From positions 32,325,407 through 32,389,406 of the forward strand of contig NC_079515.1 in NCBI RefSeq assembly GCF_000801105.2: a stretch of DNA of 64,000 bases, in the 5' to 3' direction. This document shows, piece after piece, positions 47,476-60,900 of this stretch (positions are counted from its first letter, which is position 1; each line of letters opens with the position of its first letter). The position numbers and the translations under genes were made by a program. Below the pieces are notes generated by a model, which was given only the letters and a program-made list of their open reading frames with translations, did not search any database and was not told the DNA's origin. Source of the DNA: Raphanus sativus (lineage: Eukaryota; Streptophyta; Magnoliopsida; Brassicales; Brassicaceae).

Positions 47476-50196
47476 TTAGTACCTCTCGAACTTAGTTCTA
47501 CCACCACGAGCTCTACCACCACCACGAGCTCTACCACCACCACGAGCTCTGTTAAACTTATTATTAACAGGTTCTCTCTTGCTCCTGTACCCGTCTCCTC
47601 CACGATGTATCTTCAGCAATACTGTGGGTGGTGATGAGAAACCGAACGAAGCCGCAACATCCTGCAGAGAAAGAAAAAAAGTAATGATTTTCGCTTTACT
47701 CAGATCTGCAACGTCTACTAGATAGTAGCAGTGGTTACCTTGAGAACGAGCCCGCGAGCATCAAAGACATCTTTCATAGAGTGAGAATCGTATCCTGCTA
47801 TGTAAGTCTTGTATGCTTCTTTTGCTGACACGCTCAATGCACTGTTTTTAGATATCGTCTTTTCCTGCAATTAAGAAAAAAACATTAGTTAAAAAAACCT
47901 CTATACTCTTAATTGTAGAGTGAACAAAATTTTCAGAGATAGCCAAATGTTTTACCAGAAAAGCCTGCACATTGAGCAACTTCTCTTCCTCGAATTCATG
48001 TTCTATGACAGGAATCTTAGCAGCCTGCAGTAATTCACATTCTTTCACTCAGTTAGTTATACTCTGTGCAACAAGGTCATCAAGTTTTCCCATGTGACTG
48101 AAACAATTACCTTGAGATACTGAATAAACTGCAACTCCTGTGGAGTTAGGACAAGCAGAGCATTCCCTTTTGCACCCTCTCCACGAGCTGTTCTACCTAC
48201 TCTATGAATGTATTCCTAAATATTTTAAAGTAAAAGAGATACATCAGAGTGATTTTCTTATCCCTATATGAGTAACAAATTAACATACCGTAGGATCATC
48301 TGGAGGATCATACTGCACAATCCAATCCTAAAACAAGCAGACAATATTCCAAATCAAAAGACCAAAACCAACTAATAAGATTATGTTGAGTGATAAGAAA
48401 ACATACCACATGTGGAAAGTCGAGACCGCGGGCACCTACATTAGTACACAATAACAGACCAGTTTCCATCTTAACGAACTGGAAAAACGTTGAAGTCCTT
48501 TTGCTCTGCTCCATCACTCCGTGAATGGCGAGACAATCTATTTTGATGTACCGAAAGAGATCCGCGTGGAACTTTGTCGATTTGCAAGTGGAGAAAAACA
48601 CCATGATCTTCTTCATCCCATGAAACCTCTTCAAGAAGGTGATCAAGAAGAGTAACCGCTTCGCACTCGGCACAATGCAGTAACCTTGCTCCAAGCCTTC
48701 ATTTGTAACCTACATTTTTCAATTTTCCATTAAAAAATGAAAAAAAAAGAGACCAGTCTCGAGATAAAAGAAGAAGAAAAAGTGATAATCTGCTTTACCT
48801 CTTTTCTTCCTTCATCCACATCGATATAAACAGGTGATGTAAGTGACACACGAGCAAGATCCTCAACCTGTTTGTTTTTTTTTTAATGTAACCAATCTTA
48901 ATAAGCCTTTACTAATAAGGAACTATACAGATAGGTAAACAAAACAAACCTTAGAAGTCTGTGTGGCGGAAAACAGTGACGTCTGCCTTGTCTGTAGCAA
49001 ATAAAAATTTAGACATTGTGTCCTTATTGAATCATTGGTTAATTCACAGTATGCAAGCAATAAAAATACCTTTGGTAGAAGCTTAATGATCTTCTTCATG
49101 TCTTCTTCAAAGTTCTGTTCCAGTATCCTATCAGCCTCATCCATCACAAGAAACTGAAACAAATTCAACACATAATAAGAACTGCATTAACTCAAAACCA
49201 AATACACTTATACACAAAAATTGAAAATCAGAGTTTTTTTTTTGTGTGTGTTACCTTCAAGTTCTTGAATACGAATCCATCAGTATTCTCAAGGTGGTCG
49301 AGAAGTCTTCCAGGGGTAGCTACCAACAGATTAACACCTTTGACAAGAATCTCAGTTTCTTTCTTTCTGTTCTCACCACCAATAACCTTTCCCACAGTCT
49401 GAGAATGAAACTTAAGAAGCTCTTTCGCCACTAAATATGACTGAAACATTAAAAAAAGTTTTATTTTGAGTATCACTCTTGACAGAAAAGAAAAGTTCAG
49501 TATCGAAAAAAAAAAAAATTAAGGACCTGAATGGCGAGCTCTCTAGTTGGACAAATGACAATAACACCAGTGCCATTGCGAGGAGTAAACCGAACATGGT
49601 ATAGAAGCTCTACAGCGGGTATAAGAAAAGCTATGGTTTTTCCAGAACCGGTTCTGGCAGCTCCAAGTACATCTTTTCCCATCATCAGCGGCGGAATTGC
49701 TCTAGCTTGAATCTGCAACAAAAGGGGTAGTTTGTATATTAATAAAAGGTTGAATCTTTTAGAGCTATTATACAAAGACATCATCATCATAAATTACCTG
49801 AGTCAAGCGTGCAAAACCCATCTCTTTGATAGATTTATAAGTGTTATCAGATAACCCCAATGACTCAAACGTTTCGTTAGTCATTATACCGTTTCCACTA
49901 CTTTCCTCCTCCACTTTGTCTCCTTCTTCTTCTTCTTCTTCTTCTTCTTCGATCTTCGCTTTCTTTTTCTTCTGCTTCTTCTTCTTCGGTTTTTCTTCAC
50001 TAATTGCTTCGGTCTCTTCATCCTCCATGGCAACCTCCTGCTTTAGTTTCTTCTTCTTTTTCTTCTCTGCTTTTTGCTCTTCGGCCTCCACTGCTAGCTG
50101 CTTTAGTATCTTCGCTTTGTCTCTGGATCTTTTCTTCTTCTCCGTCTTCATCTCTTTCTTTTCGGATGATTGCTGCTCCGAATCCAAATCCGCCAT
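47476..50196 (-). CDS. RH27: DEAD-box RNA helicase 27 (DDX18/Has1 type)
   Basis: About 598 residues in roughly twelve exons; the first five are 50196-49798, 49712-49527, 49440-49255, 49153-49070 and 48991-48950. Has1/DDX18 helicases act in the nucleolus in 60S and 40S ribosome maturation; Arabidopsis RH27 also affects pri-miRNA handling. A Lys/Glu-rich N-terminus (133 residues) precedes the core. Motifs: ARTGSGKT at 152-159, [23 protein letters not shown] at about 260-266, LFSAT, and HRVGRTARG in the C-terminal lobe. The tail is an RGG stretch ([17 protein letters not shown]) ending FERY. Orthologue of At5g65900, tail-to-tail with the BSD gene as expected. Confidence 0.93.
47495..47550. repeat. 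18-bp tandem repeat coding the RGG tail of RH27
   Basis: Three units of cgagctctaccaccacca-type sequence code (minus strand) for successive RARGGG hexapeptides in the last exon. The nearly identical units suggest recent expansion. Confidence 0.75.
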
Positions 50197-50408
50197 GGTT
50201 TTGCTTATTCGCCGCGCCGCCTTCAAAATTCACTACTCTTGTCTCTTGACTTTGAAATCCAAATTAACGCCGAGATGAAAGAAAGGGTTTCTCTTCCTAG
50301 GATTTAAGGCAAAGGAGAAAGACTTTTTGGTTTTTAACTTCTTCGAAATCGAAATACAATGCGACGACGGATATATAAGATTATTAGGGTTAATCTAGGT
50401 TTCTGTAA

Positions 50409-50514
50409 AGCGGAATTTAAAAAAACCGGACCGGAACAGATTTGGCTTAACTGTAATAATGTGTAGCGGAATTTATAAATCCGGACCGGAACAGATTTGG
50501 CTTAACTGTAATAA
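50409..50514. repeat. Direct tandem duplication upstream of RH27
   Basis: Two copies of about 50 bp, 50409-50459 and 50465-50514, share agcggaattta followed by ccggaccggaacagatttgg and cttaactgtaataa. They lie 210-320 bp upstream of the RH27 start codon and may duplicate a regulatory element. Confidence 0.85.
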
Positions 50515-50519
50515 ACATG

Positions 50520-52317
50520 TGTTAAATCCGATTTCGTTTTTTTTTTTCTTTTTTTTTTGGTATTTAAGTTTATAAAAAATAGTTATCATATTAAATTCGC
50601 ATTTACTTTACTTTAGTTCAATTTATATACTGTTGGTTTTCGATTTATTTATTTTTATACAAAAATTATAAATTTATTTATTTTGAAAAATATTTTATGA
50701 ATTTTACTTTAGCGTCTTTTATATAACATGAAGATATTTCGAATTTTAAATAGTCTATTTTTTCTTTTTTCTTTTATTATTTAAAACAGCTAATAAACAT
50801 ATTAAATTAATAATTATATTTTTTATAAAATAAAAAAAATTAGTAATCCATAATATTATAAATAACTAAGTATTAGCACATATATTTGTTAATAAAATAA
50901 AATTTATGTTTTATTTAATTTTATTAATATAAAACATGATTTTTAACTTAAAATTAATTATTAAATTATTAATATCAACAGTTTAAATGTAAATTTCACA
51001 TCAATAAAATAAATTATGTATATATTATTAATTATTTTATATAACTTACATATAATTATACTATTGTATTTTAATTGATCGTTTATTTGATTTATTAAAT
51101 TTAGTAGGTTTATATATCAAGATATATCTATATACCTTGATTTTTAAGTATGACATTTATTCGATATATTCGGTATGATCAAATTTAAATTTCTTTATTT
51201 CGATTTAATTTTATTTAATTGGTTTGTTTTTACCTTTACGAACATTTTTAGCTAAACTTTAAAAAGATCTCTAAACCGACGAACCAAAAACTATTGGGCC
51301 GAGTTTGATGTAAAACATCAGATTTTATGTTTCTTATTAAAAGTTTTTTCTCTTGATCGAATCTATTAAATTTTTAACTTAATATACAATCTGATTGACC
51401 ATGAATTTTTCAAAAAATTCAGTTTATGCAATTAAAATAGGTTTAAACCATTTTAAATTAGCTAAATTACTTTAATTCAATTGAAATCAATATAAATTAG
51501 TCTAAGTACATTAAAAGGGTGCCAGTTGGAATTAGATTCATATATAATTTGTTAATTTGAAAATTTAATTTGTAAAGTTTAGAAAGTGTTGGGAAATTGT
51601 CTGATGTATTCTGAAAATCTATAAAAATAAATTATCATAATGATTTTAAGTAACTAGAGGATATACTCTGTAAAATTTTCAAGAATACAAGGACTACTTT
51701 CAATAATAATTTTTTTTAATAGATTTATAAAATTATTAAAATCTAAACTTTTGAAATAACAAATGATTTTATAAAGAATTATAAAATCATCAAAGCAATA
51801 ACATTAAACTCTAATAAAAATGTGAGAATCTATAAACTAATAACATTATATTCTAGAAAACTAATAATCATTATAAATATATCTTCCACTAACATCCTTA
51901 AATTAAACAATAGTAAAATTTACAAAAATGTCTAATATTTTATTTGTATATGTAATTTTGTAACTCATTTGAAACCGAAAACTAAAATATCTTATATAAA
52001 TATAAGTATAAAAATAGAAAATAATAAAGTATAATTTGTTAACATTTAAACTCCGAGACCAATTTTGAAACCAAATTTAGTTTGCTTCCTTTCTCTTCAC
52101 AGTCTTCTATTGAGCGAAAATTTAAAGAACAATGAAAATGTAATTTGGTTGAGCCAATTGTCACAGTTTCATTATGTGATATGTCAAAACTAAATTCAAT
52201 CCTTTAATTACATTTGATTCTGCAAACAAGCATTTCTAGTTCAGCTATATATACAATGATAATCGCGAGAACAACCGTCAAAAAAGAAAGAGAGATGACG
52301 TCTACTAACTAGACCCT
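50520..52317. other. Gene-free AT-rich region
   Basis: Very AT-rich sequence with no ORF of note. Fragments such as ctaaaccgacgaaccaaaaac near 51270 resemble decayed transposon interior. No terminal repeats were recognised. Confidence 0.55.
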
Positions 52318-54220
52318 TCACAAGGATCTGATCGACGTCGACAGTCTCTCCAACTTCGACCATAGCATTCTCCCAATCGAGCACTTAGCTCTGTTTTCCT
52401 CCTCCACATCACTCGACGAACCTAACCTCGTAGACACCATCCCAACTGTCTTAACCGCCGAGACAACCACCCCACCCAATTCTCTTACAACCGCTTCAAC
52501 CGCATTCGCATCCTTCTCACCACCGTTCACCCCAGCGACATAAAACGAACCAACCGCATTCTCACCTTGAGTACTCATCTCTGCTCTCGTTATAGACAAA
52601 CCGCTCTCTCTCACAGTTCTCGTCACATCCGACAACAACCCCATCTTGTTCTTTGTCCGAACGTCAATCTTGAACCCGCGTGAAGCGCGTCTCGACAACG
52701 CAGCTACCAAACAATGCCTTAGTCTCTCCCTCTGTCCTTCCGTTTCTAACGTGCACCCGTTCTTCTTCCTTATGAAATATTCCTGCTCCGCCGTCGAGCC
52801 TCTAGCCCCGGCGACGGCGTGAAACACAACGAATTGTAACTCTTTTAACGCACATACCGTGTCGAACAATAGTTTTGGTCTGTCTCTACACTTTACATTC
52901 ACCATTGAATAGCCATTGCATGCTTCGATCGCTACGTGTATCCTCTCGCATCTTCCCCTCCACAACGCATCACATCTGTTGCATTTAATATGGCATGTAA
53001 CTAAACCAAATATTTATATGGTAACGATATACTTTTTATTACCAGACAATAACGTAAACACACCTGTCTCCACTGCAGCAGTCGCAGCCAAAGCAATTCT
53101 CGTAGTCTCCCTCAGCGTACATGAGCTCGTGAAGCCGTCGCTCGGTGTGGGCCCATCCGACCGGAGCTCCTTTAGCCTCGACCACACTCACGACGACACG
53201 AGACTCATCGCCCACTCTTTGATGGGCCTCCATGACTATGTCCAGATGATCCTTCACTTGGGCCTTTCTTATTGGGTCGATTATGGGCCCACCGTTAAAC
53301 CCGTCTTCTAGATAAATCACCATCGCCGCTCGCTCGTGGTGGGTCCACGCAACAGCTGCAGTCACATGACATCCAATGTCGGAAAGTACGGCTGAGATCT
53401 CGGACAGTAGACCCGGTCTGTCAATTCCGGTTATCTCAAACGCCGTGTGCTCTGTTGACACGTGTCGCTGCTGCACTTCACGTTTTAGATTACTCTGCAT
53501 CTCTTTTGTGATACCTCCCTTTCTACTATAACATATTGCCTGAATAAAGAAAAAAATATAGCTACTAAAAACAATTACGATTATAAAAAAATGTTATTAG
53601 TTATTATTTAACCTGCTGAATGTAGAGAATCAGGCTACGGTCTGTGAGCTTGTTCCCGAGTTGGTCCGTCACGTGAAACACTAACAAAGAGAGATATTTC
53701 AGATGTTATTTTCATATAGTTGGTCCACCATGATGACATGTGATGATGAAGATGCTGATGACTTACCATCCATGAACCAGTCGCCATCAGATGAGATGTA
53801 AGATTTGGAAATAACGAGATCGAGATCAGCTAAAACCTGGACCATGTCCAGTAATATCCCGTACTTATTCGCGCTATCTACCTGATTATATATTTACCAA
53901 CACACGTGAACAATTAAGATTTTAGGAGTAACTAGTTAATTAATCATTCACTGTTAGCTTAAAGGGATTAATAATTAAGCAAAAATCATCCAGAGCTTTT
54001 AGAATACCTTAACAAGTGTACAATCAGGGTCTGAGTCGTTGTCTACACAAACACTAATTAACGCAAGCAACCAGCATTAACACAATAGGATTATCATCAT
54101 AATGATTGATTGGTTTAAAATTGATGAGAATCTACAAAGCACGAACCTGGGAGGGTTGATTCTTTCGACGAGTGATTCTATCTCGGAATCAATCCGAGGC
54201 TGATAAGCTATCTCCATCAT
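52318..54220 (-). CDS. ACR1: ACT-domain repeat protein ACR1
   Basis: About 478 residues in six exons; exon 1 is 54220-54147, exon 5 runs from about 53540 to 53064, and exon 6 ends at 52318. ACR proteins resemble the regulatory half of bacterial GlnD and are thought to sense amino acids or nitrogen status; the ligand is not known. Four ACT domains can be placed: VKVDSANKYGILLDMVQVLA, FEITGIDRPGLLSEISAVLS, VNVKCRDRPKLLFDTVCALK and DVRTKNKMGLLSDVTRTVRE. The start MMEIAYQPRIDSEIESLVER is family-typical with two adjacent ATGs. A 5'UTR intron is likely (donor CACAAAG|GTATAT near 54890). Exon 5 and 6 join as GDR/CDALWRG. Orthologue of At5g65890. Confidence 0.93.
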
Positions 54221-57174
54221 CTTGTTATTCACCGCGAATATTGTTTGGTTGGCTCTCGAAATTCAGACCTATGTATAAATAACACATAAACCTGTTCTGA
54301 GTGGAGGAATGCGAAGAGCGAGCTGTGTATTTACTCCTTATATATTTTTTATATGTAACCGCAATTGTATATATATCACGAAGTAAACGATATGTAATGT
54401 ATAACTAATGAACAAATAAAAGGTTAATGATTGTTTTAAAGTTAAGATAAATAAGAAAGCAGCCAGTATCTTCGGGTTCGGATTTCATAAGTATTTATCT
54501 CCTTTTTCACTTTAAGATTAATTATTAAAAGTCATTAAGAGGCTAATTATTCTAAAATAAATTAAGCTTACGGAGTTTTGTTTGATTAGCGATAAAATTT
54601 AGCTTTAGAAGAAGACTTGTTCGTATAATTTAAGAAATACAAACAAAAATTAACTCGCATTGGAAAAATAAATACCTGAACATAGAAGTCTAACCCAAAG
54701 TTGTCTTCATTAGTTTAAGCAAAAAAAATGTACAGAGACTAAATCCTTGTGCAGATAAATACGAGAGAAACTGAATACGAATTGTCTTGAAAACCCCAGA
54801 GAGAAAAATTTTCGTTCTTGTTTTCTTTTTCTCAAGAATCTCAAGACAAAAAGAGAAAGGAAAATGAAGGGAGAAAGATATACCTTTGTGCTGAGGTTCT
54901 GATTCAACAGAGACTAATGGAGGAAGAAGAAGAATCCTAAAAATGGAGAGATTCTATGGAGGAAAATAGTGAATAATTCTTCTTTAGCTATAAAAGAGGA
55001 GGGATACTTGTGTTGTTGGTGGACGAGAAAGAGAGAAGCGAAAATCCAAGTTTCATTATCGTATCTATTTATCACATGTCTTGTTACTCTTGTATGTGTA
55101 TACACATACATCCTACATTTTATACTACCATCTTGGGATATTTGGAAAATAAAATTTAATTTCCTAACAAAATTTATTTGACCTCGTACGGCTAACCGCG
55201 TTTTATGTTATCAGACTTTAACAGAAAGTAATTATGAATGAATGAAAATTAAAACAAATTCACTGAAAGTACAAATATTTCTTTTCAATGCTATTTATGG
55301 GGTCAACCTTCCTTTAAATGTTCTTATTTCGATTGTTTTGAAGTTTTAAACGAAAAAGGATAAATTCGGAAGACGCCTGTCGATTCTCATTAGGATCTTG
55401 GATTTGCTCGACGCTGATTACGGAGCACCACATTCACCTAAAATTCATACAAAACTTGCAAATAAAAAATAAAACAAAGATACGAGAAGGAGAATCAAAC
55501 GTATAAATCTGCAAGATGATCTATGTGTTTTATCCAGCCAACACCAGATATGCCACGTATAAAAATTATAAAGCCACATGGCATTATAGGTGGACGTTGA
55601 GAGTCGTGATGGCTCGACTCTTCAGAATCGCAAGAAACAAGCTGTCCACGTGTTTGGCTTCCATTTCAGGCCAGTTTCGTAAATCTCGTCTACAGCACTT
55701 TCTAGTTTCTACACTCGTTAGTCACATTACTATGGAAATTTGAACAGAGCATATAGTATACATGTATGAATGTTTTGATGTGGTTTTGGTTTACATACAA
55801 AACGTGGTCCAATCATACAATATAAGCCATTCCATGTGTACATCAAAGTTTATACAGTTTATTTTATTTTTTGTAAACAAAATTATTCTTTTTTTCTGGT
55901 CAAGTGTCAGTTGGTTATTTGGTTATACCATTTGAAAGCACGTTTTATAAAATTAATTTTGATGTTAGTTAGTTAGTTATATAACAGTATTACTATTCTT
56001 TTCTAGATTAACATTCATTATTGTGTTCTCTTTTTGTCACTATTTTGTTCTCTACTTAATTATAATCCAACAACAAACTGAATTACTGTGAAATAAAAGG
56101 AAAACATGGTTACCAGTCCTTTGGATCCTAATACAACAACGTTTAAATCATTTGTATGATTAAAGTAATGAGGTACAATAAAACTGTTTGGTTTGAAATG
56201 TTCAATTATTGATGAATCTGTGTAAGCAATATGAGAAAGAAAAATTTCATGTTATCCCTAGGGTGGAAATTATGCAAAATAAGGAATGTTCTCATCTTCA
56301 GAACAGAGAAATTACACTATACAATATCATTCTTATTGATAAAATGTTTTGAAAAAGCATTTAGCTAGCTTCTTAGGTACATTATTTATGATTTATAGGC
56401 CGGAATAGCTATCAATGCAAAATGTACTCGCAGAAAGCTCAGTGTATTGCTGTTTGATAGATGCGTGGTGAATATATTCTTTTCAGAGAGCAAGCGTGGG
56501 TTGACTGATATTTATATAATGAAGTGCCTCCAACTGCTTAGACAAATTCTCTCTATTCATCCGACTTCAATTCTGAAGCGGAAGCTATAGTTCTTTTAAT
56601 GGTTTGTGCAACTGGTCAAAAGTTGTTGGTTATGCAAATAAAACATTTGCTAGAGACTGTATAGTGTTGTTTGATGTCCTGCATAACAAAGAATAAGGAA
56701 AGAATAACTCCAGTACACATGTATATCTATGTTAGATACATCTTAGAAATAACATCTATTTCTATTTTCTAGACATAATTTCATGTACATTCCTAAGTGG
56801 TTTATGCAAAGTGTTGTATGATGTGAATGTAACATATCGTTTACTTCGTTTCTTTAATTATACAATATATCTGGATGAGAATGTCTACTTTTAAATTACT
56901 TTCCAAGTAACAAACCTGTACCTTCATAACAACAAAAAGGTTTTGACTTCTACTACGAGGAAGAAGAAGTAAGAAAAAAAAGAATGAAGGCTTTTATAGG
57001 GTTTTATCATTCTCCTTCAAACAACAAAACGTAATACGCAAGGCACTTACATCATTATTACACTTTCTGGCTTTTATATCGCATCATACAATGAAACAAT
57101 GCTTCCTTATAGAAAAGCTCTTTAGTTTATGGTCTGTGATTTACAAAACACTCTGCTCCTTTAAAGGCTTTTAA
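54221..57174. other. Long spacer: ACR1 leader and unannotated DNA
   Basis: 54221-55000 holds the ACR1 5'UTR intron and leader. The region 55500-55745 has an open plus-strand frame starting MIYVFYPANTRYATY with no recognised similarity; it also contains ccacgtat and ccacgtgt (ABRE/G-box-like) elements and may be promoter DNA. From 55750 to 57000 there is AT-rich sequence with no gene seen. Confidence 0.5.
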
Positions 57175-57571
57175 TTAATCTGAGCTCTTTTCAGTGGCTT
57201 CCTTAGCAGCAGCTTCTCCTTCGAGCTTCTCCTTCCAGTACTGATCAAGTGGTGGCCCGAATATGGCTTTACCCGAAACAACACCAATTCTGCAGAACAA
57301 TCCATTCGAAAACCTATTCAGATCACTACAGACTAATAATAGTGAAAGCTTACAATGTTCAGATCCGTTCTTACAAAACCTAAGGGCTTTCAAGGAACTA
57401 TGATACGCAATCTAACTTATCACTCAAGTGATAAACCTTTAGTAATCATCTACCGGATCTTATCAAGCAAGAGTCAGATTTAGCTGAGGAGACCAGTGAA
57501 AATTAAACGAGAACTTACACAACAGCTCCAACCACCATCGGAAGAGACAAGAACCTGTTCCTCCGAAACAT
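57175..57571 (-). CDS. Small single-pass membrane protein, 55 residues (At5g65880-like)
   Basis: Two exons, 57571-57519 and 57289-57175, join in phase at GT|A to give 55 residues. Start MFRRNRFLSLPMVVGAVVIG contains a basic end followed by one hydrophobic helix (about residues 8-25). The rest is GKAIFGPPLDQYWKEKLEGE followed by an Ala/Lys/Glu-rich tail. A short basic N-terminus followed by a helix fits a small mitochondrial inner-membrane protein, but that is inference. I recall a similarly small membrane protein at At5g65880, which fits the order between ACR1 and PSK5. No function is known to me. Confidence 0.75.
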
Positions 57572-57659
57572 CCTTTCAGATCGAAACCAAATCGCCGCCG
57601 CTCGCGCAACTATCCGGTCGCCGTCTTAAAATCTAAAGGGTTTCGTTCATGTTCAGTTT

Positions 57660-57730
57660 ATCACGTTGTTTACTTCTAAATGGGCTTGACCCGATACTTT
57701 AAAGAAATTAATTTTTCGGCCCATTGAAAA
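57660..57730. promoter_or_regulatory. Site II elements upstream of the 55-residue protein gene
   Basis: aaatgggcttg near 57677 and cggcccattg near 57718 lie 100-150 bp upstream of the start codon, resembling the promoters of nuclear mitochondrial genes. Confidence 0.4.
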
Positions 57731-57919
57731 GCCTTTTTGTATGATTTAATTTAATATCTCTGTTGTCAACGCCTTGCCTTACACACGAGGACAAGAGAAG
57801 ACAAAGACAAAGGGACCATAAATAAATATGTCACCGACCCTTGTTTCTTCTCCATATCTTTTTCTTTTTCGATTTTAAAACCTCGTGATCTGATTTTGAC
57901 CCCTTTCCATAACTCTTAG

Positions 57920-60900
57920 TGGCAGTATTTTTCTAATTTTGTTTCTTCCATACTTGAAAGGGAATCCAATGAAGATGGTTTTTGGTTTAATATCGATAAA
58001 AGAATAAGCTTTGTTAAGGACCAGCCTTTTGTTTCCTCCTCAAAACCTATTTCCACTTCAAGATGCTCTTCATTCCGAGGGGCATCAAAATCTTTAAATA
58101 TGTATAGTAAACTATTTTTTTGGAATGTCCGAGGCCTAAATGACCCGAACAAACATCAGCCTTTTTGTGATTGGCTTAAGAGCCACCAGCCTATTTTCGG
58201 TTCTCTTTTGGAAACCCATATCAAAGATCCTAATCTAAGCTACTTAATGGGTAAACTTTGCAATGGGTGGAAGTATACCTCTAACCATGCGTGCGATGAT
58301 GATGGTAGAATTGTCCTGATATGGAAGCCCTCTGTCTTAGTCCAGGTTCTGCACCAAACCCGCCAGTCACTAACCTGTGAAGTCAGGATCCCAGGCTCAC
58401 CAATGTTTATATATACTGCCATATATGCTGCAAATACAAGGAGTGAGCGCACTGACCTGTGGGTGGATCTTCTGAACTTATACCAGTCGCTTGATCTCTA
58501 CTCAGCTCCTTGGATGGTAGGAGGGGACTTTAATCAAATTTTGCATCCTGCTGAGCACTCTGTTCCAGCAGTGAATTCTCTGACTCCAAAAATGATTGAG
58601 CTTCGTGACTGTCTGATTCAACTAGAACTCTATGATCTGAGATACCAAGGCCCTACCTTTACTTGGAGCAATCACCAACCAGATGACCCTATAGCCAAAA
58701 AACTAGACCGCCTTCTTATCACCAGCCCGATCCTTCACCTTTTTCCCCACTGCTCATCTAACTTCTTGCCACCTATTTTCTCAGACCATTGCCCATGCCT
58801 TGTTGATCTAGCTTTTAAAATTCCCTCTTCAGGAACTAAGCCTTTCAGATTTTATAATTACCTCACAAAACACCCTGACTTTCACCAAGTGGTCTTGCAA
58901 GCGTGGACTGAAGCCGGAAGCCTAGTGACTAATCTTTCCGACCTGTGCTGGAAGCAAAAACAGATTAAAAGGGAGTTAAAATGCTTAAACAAAGAAAATT
59001 TTTCACAAATTCAAAAGAGAGTGAGTGAAGCTAACTGTTTGTTACAAGCTGTGCAGGTACAATCCCTCAACTCGCCTTCCACAATGCTGTTTGAACAGGA
59101 GAAAGAACTGCTTCAGAGGTGGCAATTCCTAAGGAGCATAGAAGAAAGCTATTACAAACAAAGATCAAGAATCAATTGGTTGAAGGAGGGAGATCAGAAT
59201 ACTGCTTACTTCTTTAGAGTGGTCCAAATTAGAATGAATTTTAACGCCATCAGATCATTCCATCTCCCATCGGGCGAAGTGATACTAGATCCTCTGCAAA
59301 TGTCATCCCATGCCATTCGCCACTTTCAGTCTATTCTTGGCCCTCTACTGCTACCTCCATCACCACTTCATTCTCCTCCAACATGGTTCCAGTCCCTTAA
59401 CCTCTACGTGATATCGTTCCAGGAAGCCCAAACTATGCTCCTCCCACCTTCAGGTGAAGAGATATCTAGAGTATTACTGAGACTTAACCCAAACAAGGCT
59501 CCAGGCCCCGATGGGTTAACGTCGGGATTTTATAAAGCGGCATGGGACATTGTAGGCTCTGAGGTTGTTGCATCGATCATACAGTTCTTCACTTCATCAT
59601 ATCTGCCGACTGCAGCTAATGCGACAATCCTAACACTGGTGCCAAAGAGGCCTGGTGCTTCTCTTATCACTGAGTTCCGACCTATCTCATGCCTAAACAC
59701 TGTCTACAAAACTATCTCTAGGCTCCTGGTTAAGAGACTGAAACCAATCCTATCTTCGCTCATTGTCCCTAACCAAACTGCTTTTGTGAAAGGGAGGTTG
59801 CTAGTTGAGAACACGGTCTTGGCTTCTGAGCTGATAAATGGATACCACAAAAGATCAGGTTCCCCAAGAATTACTATCAAGGTTGATATAGCAAAAGCGT
59901 TTGATACTCTATCCTGGGATTTCTTATTCAACTGTCTAGAAGGGGTGGGCTTACCTGAGAAGGTCATTGGATGGCTGAGAGCATGTGTCTGTACTACGAG
60001 TTTTTCACTGGGCTATAATGGAGCCGTACACGGTTTCTTCAAGGGTAGAAGGGGACTGCGCCAAGGGGATCCCTTATCCCCTTATCTGTTTGTTATTGCT
60101 CTCAACAACCTATCACTCATGCTTAACCAGGCTGCAAGAGAACTGAAGTTCAAATATCATATGCGCTGTGACTCTGCCAAGATGACTCATCTTTGCTTCG
60201 CCGATGATCTTCTGATCTTCTTGGACGGCTCCCTCCAGTCTCTCCAAGCTGTACTTCAGGTACTCAAGGAATCTGAGCTTCGCTCGGGTCTCGCTGTGAG
60301 TGTCCAGAAGTCTTCGTTCTTCTCTTCGGGCCTAACTGATGCAGAACGCGACCTTATCCAATTCACTACTGGAATGCCGCAAGGTTCACTACCGGTTCGG
60401 TATCTGGGCGTTCCTCTCTGCACAAAAAAGCTTACATTACTGAACTGTGAAGTTTTAATCCAGCAAGTGAAAGGAAAATTCAACTCTTGGAGTGTAAGAG
60501 CCTTATCTTTTGCTGGACGCCTGCAGCTCATTAAGAGGGTCATTGCTGGAATAACCAACTTCTGGTGTTCATCTTTCGTATTACCAAAAGCTTGCATCAA
60601 ACGGATTAACTCGCTCTGCGGTGTGTTCCTGTGGAAAGGAAACATCGATGATCGTCACACAGCAAGGGTTAGTTGGGAGATAGTAACAAAACCGAAGACT
60701 GAAGGAGGACTTGGAGTTCGAAATCTTGACCTTTGGAACAAGGCGTGCATACTAAAGCTGATCTGGCTGCTCTTCTTTGAAGCTGGATCCATATGGGTTG
60801 CGTGGTTTACAGAAACGGTGCTTGACGGAGATCTCAACTCATTCTGGACAGTGAAACCGAGCACAAGGAACTCATGGTTAGTAAATAAATTACTCAAACT

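Noticed and set aside
50196..50226. RH27 start at 50226 (MKAARR)
   Set aside because: That codon is TTG; the first ATG is at 50196 and gives a family-like N-terminus.
49841..50278. 145-residue plus-strand ORF rich in Ser and Phe
   Set aside because: Antisense to the Lys/Glu-rich N-terminus of RH27; the composition is a simple mirror of GAA/AAG codons.
55516..55743. 75-residue plus-strand ORF (MIYVFYPAN)
   Set aside because: No similarity recognised, isolated from any splice partner, and the region carries ACGTG-type promoter motifs.
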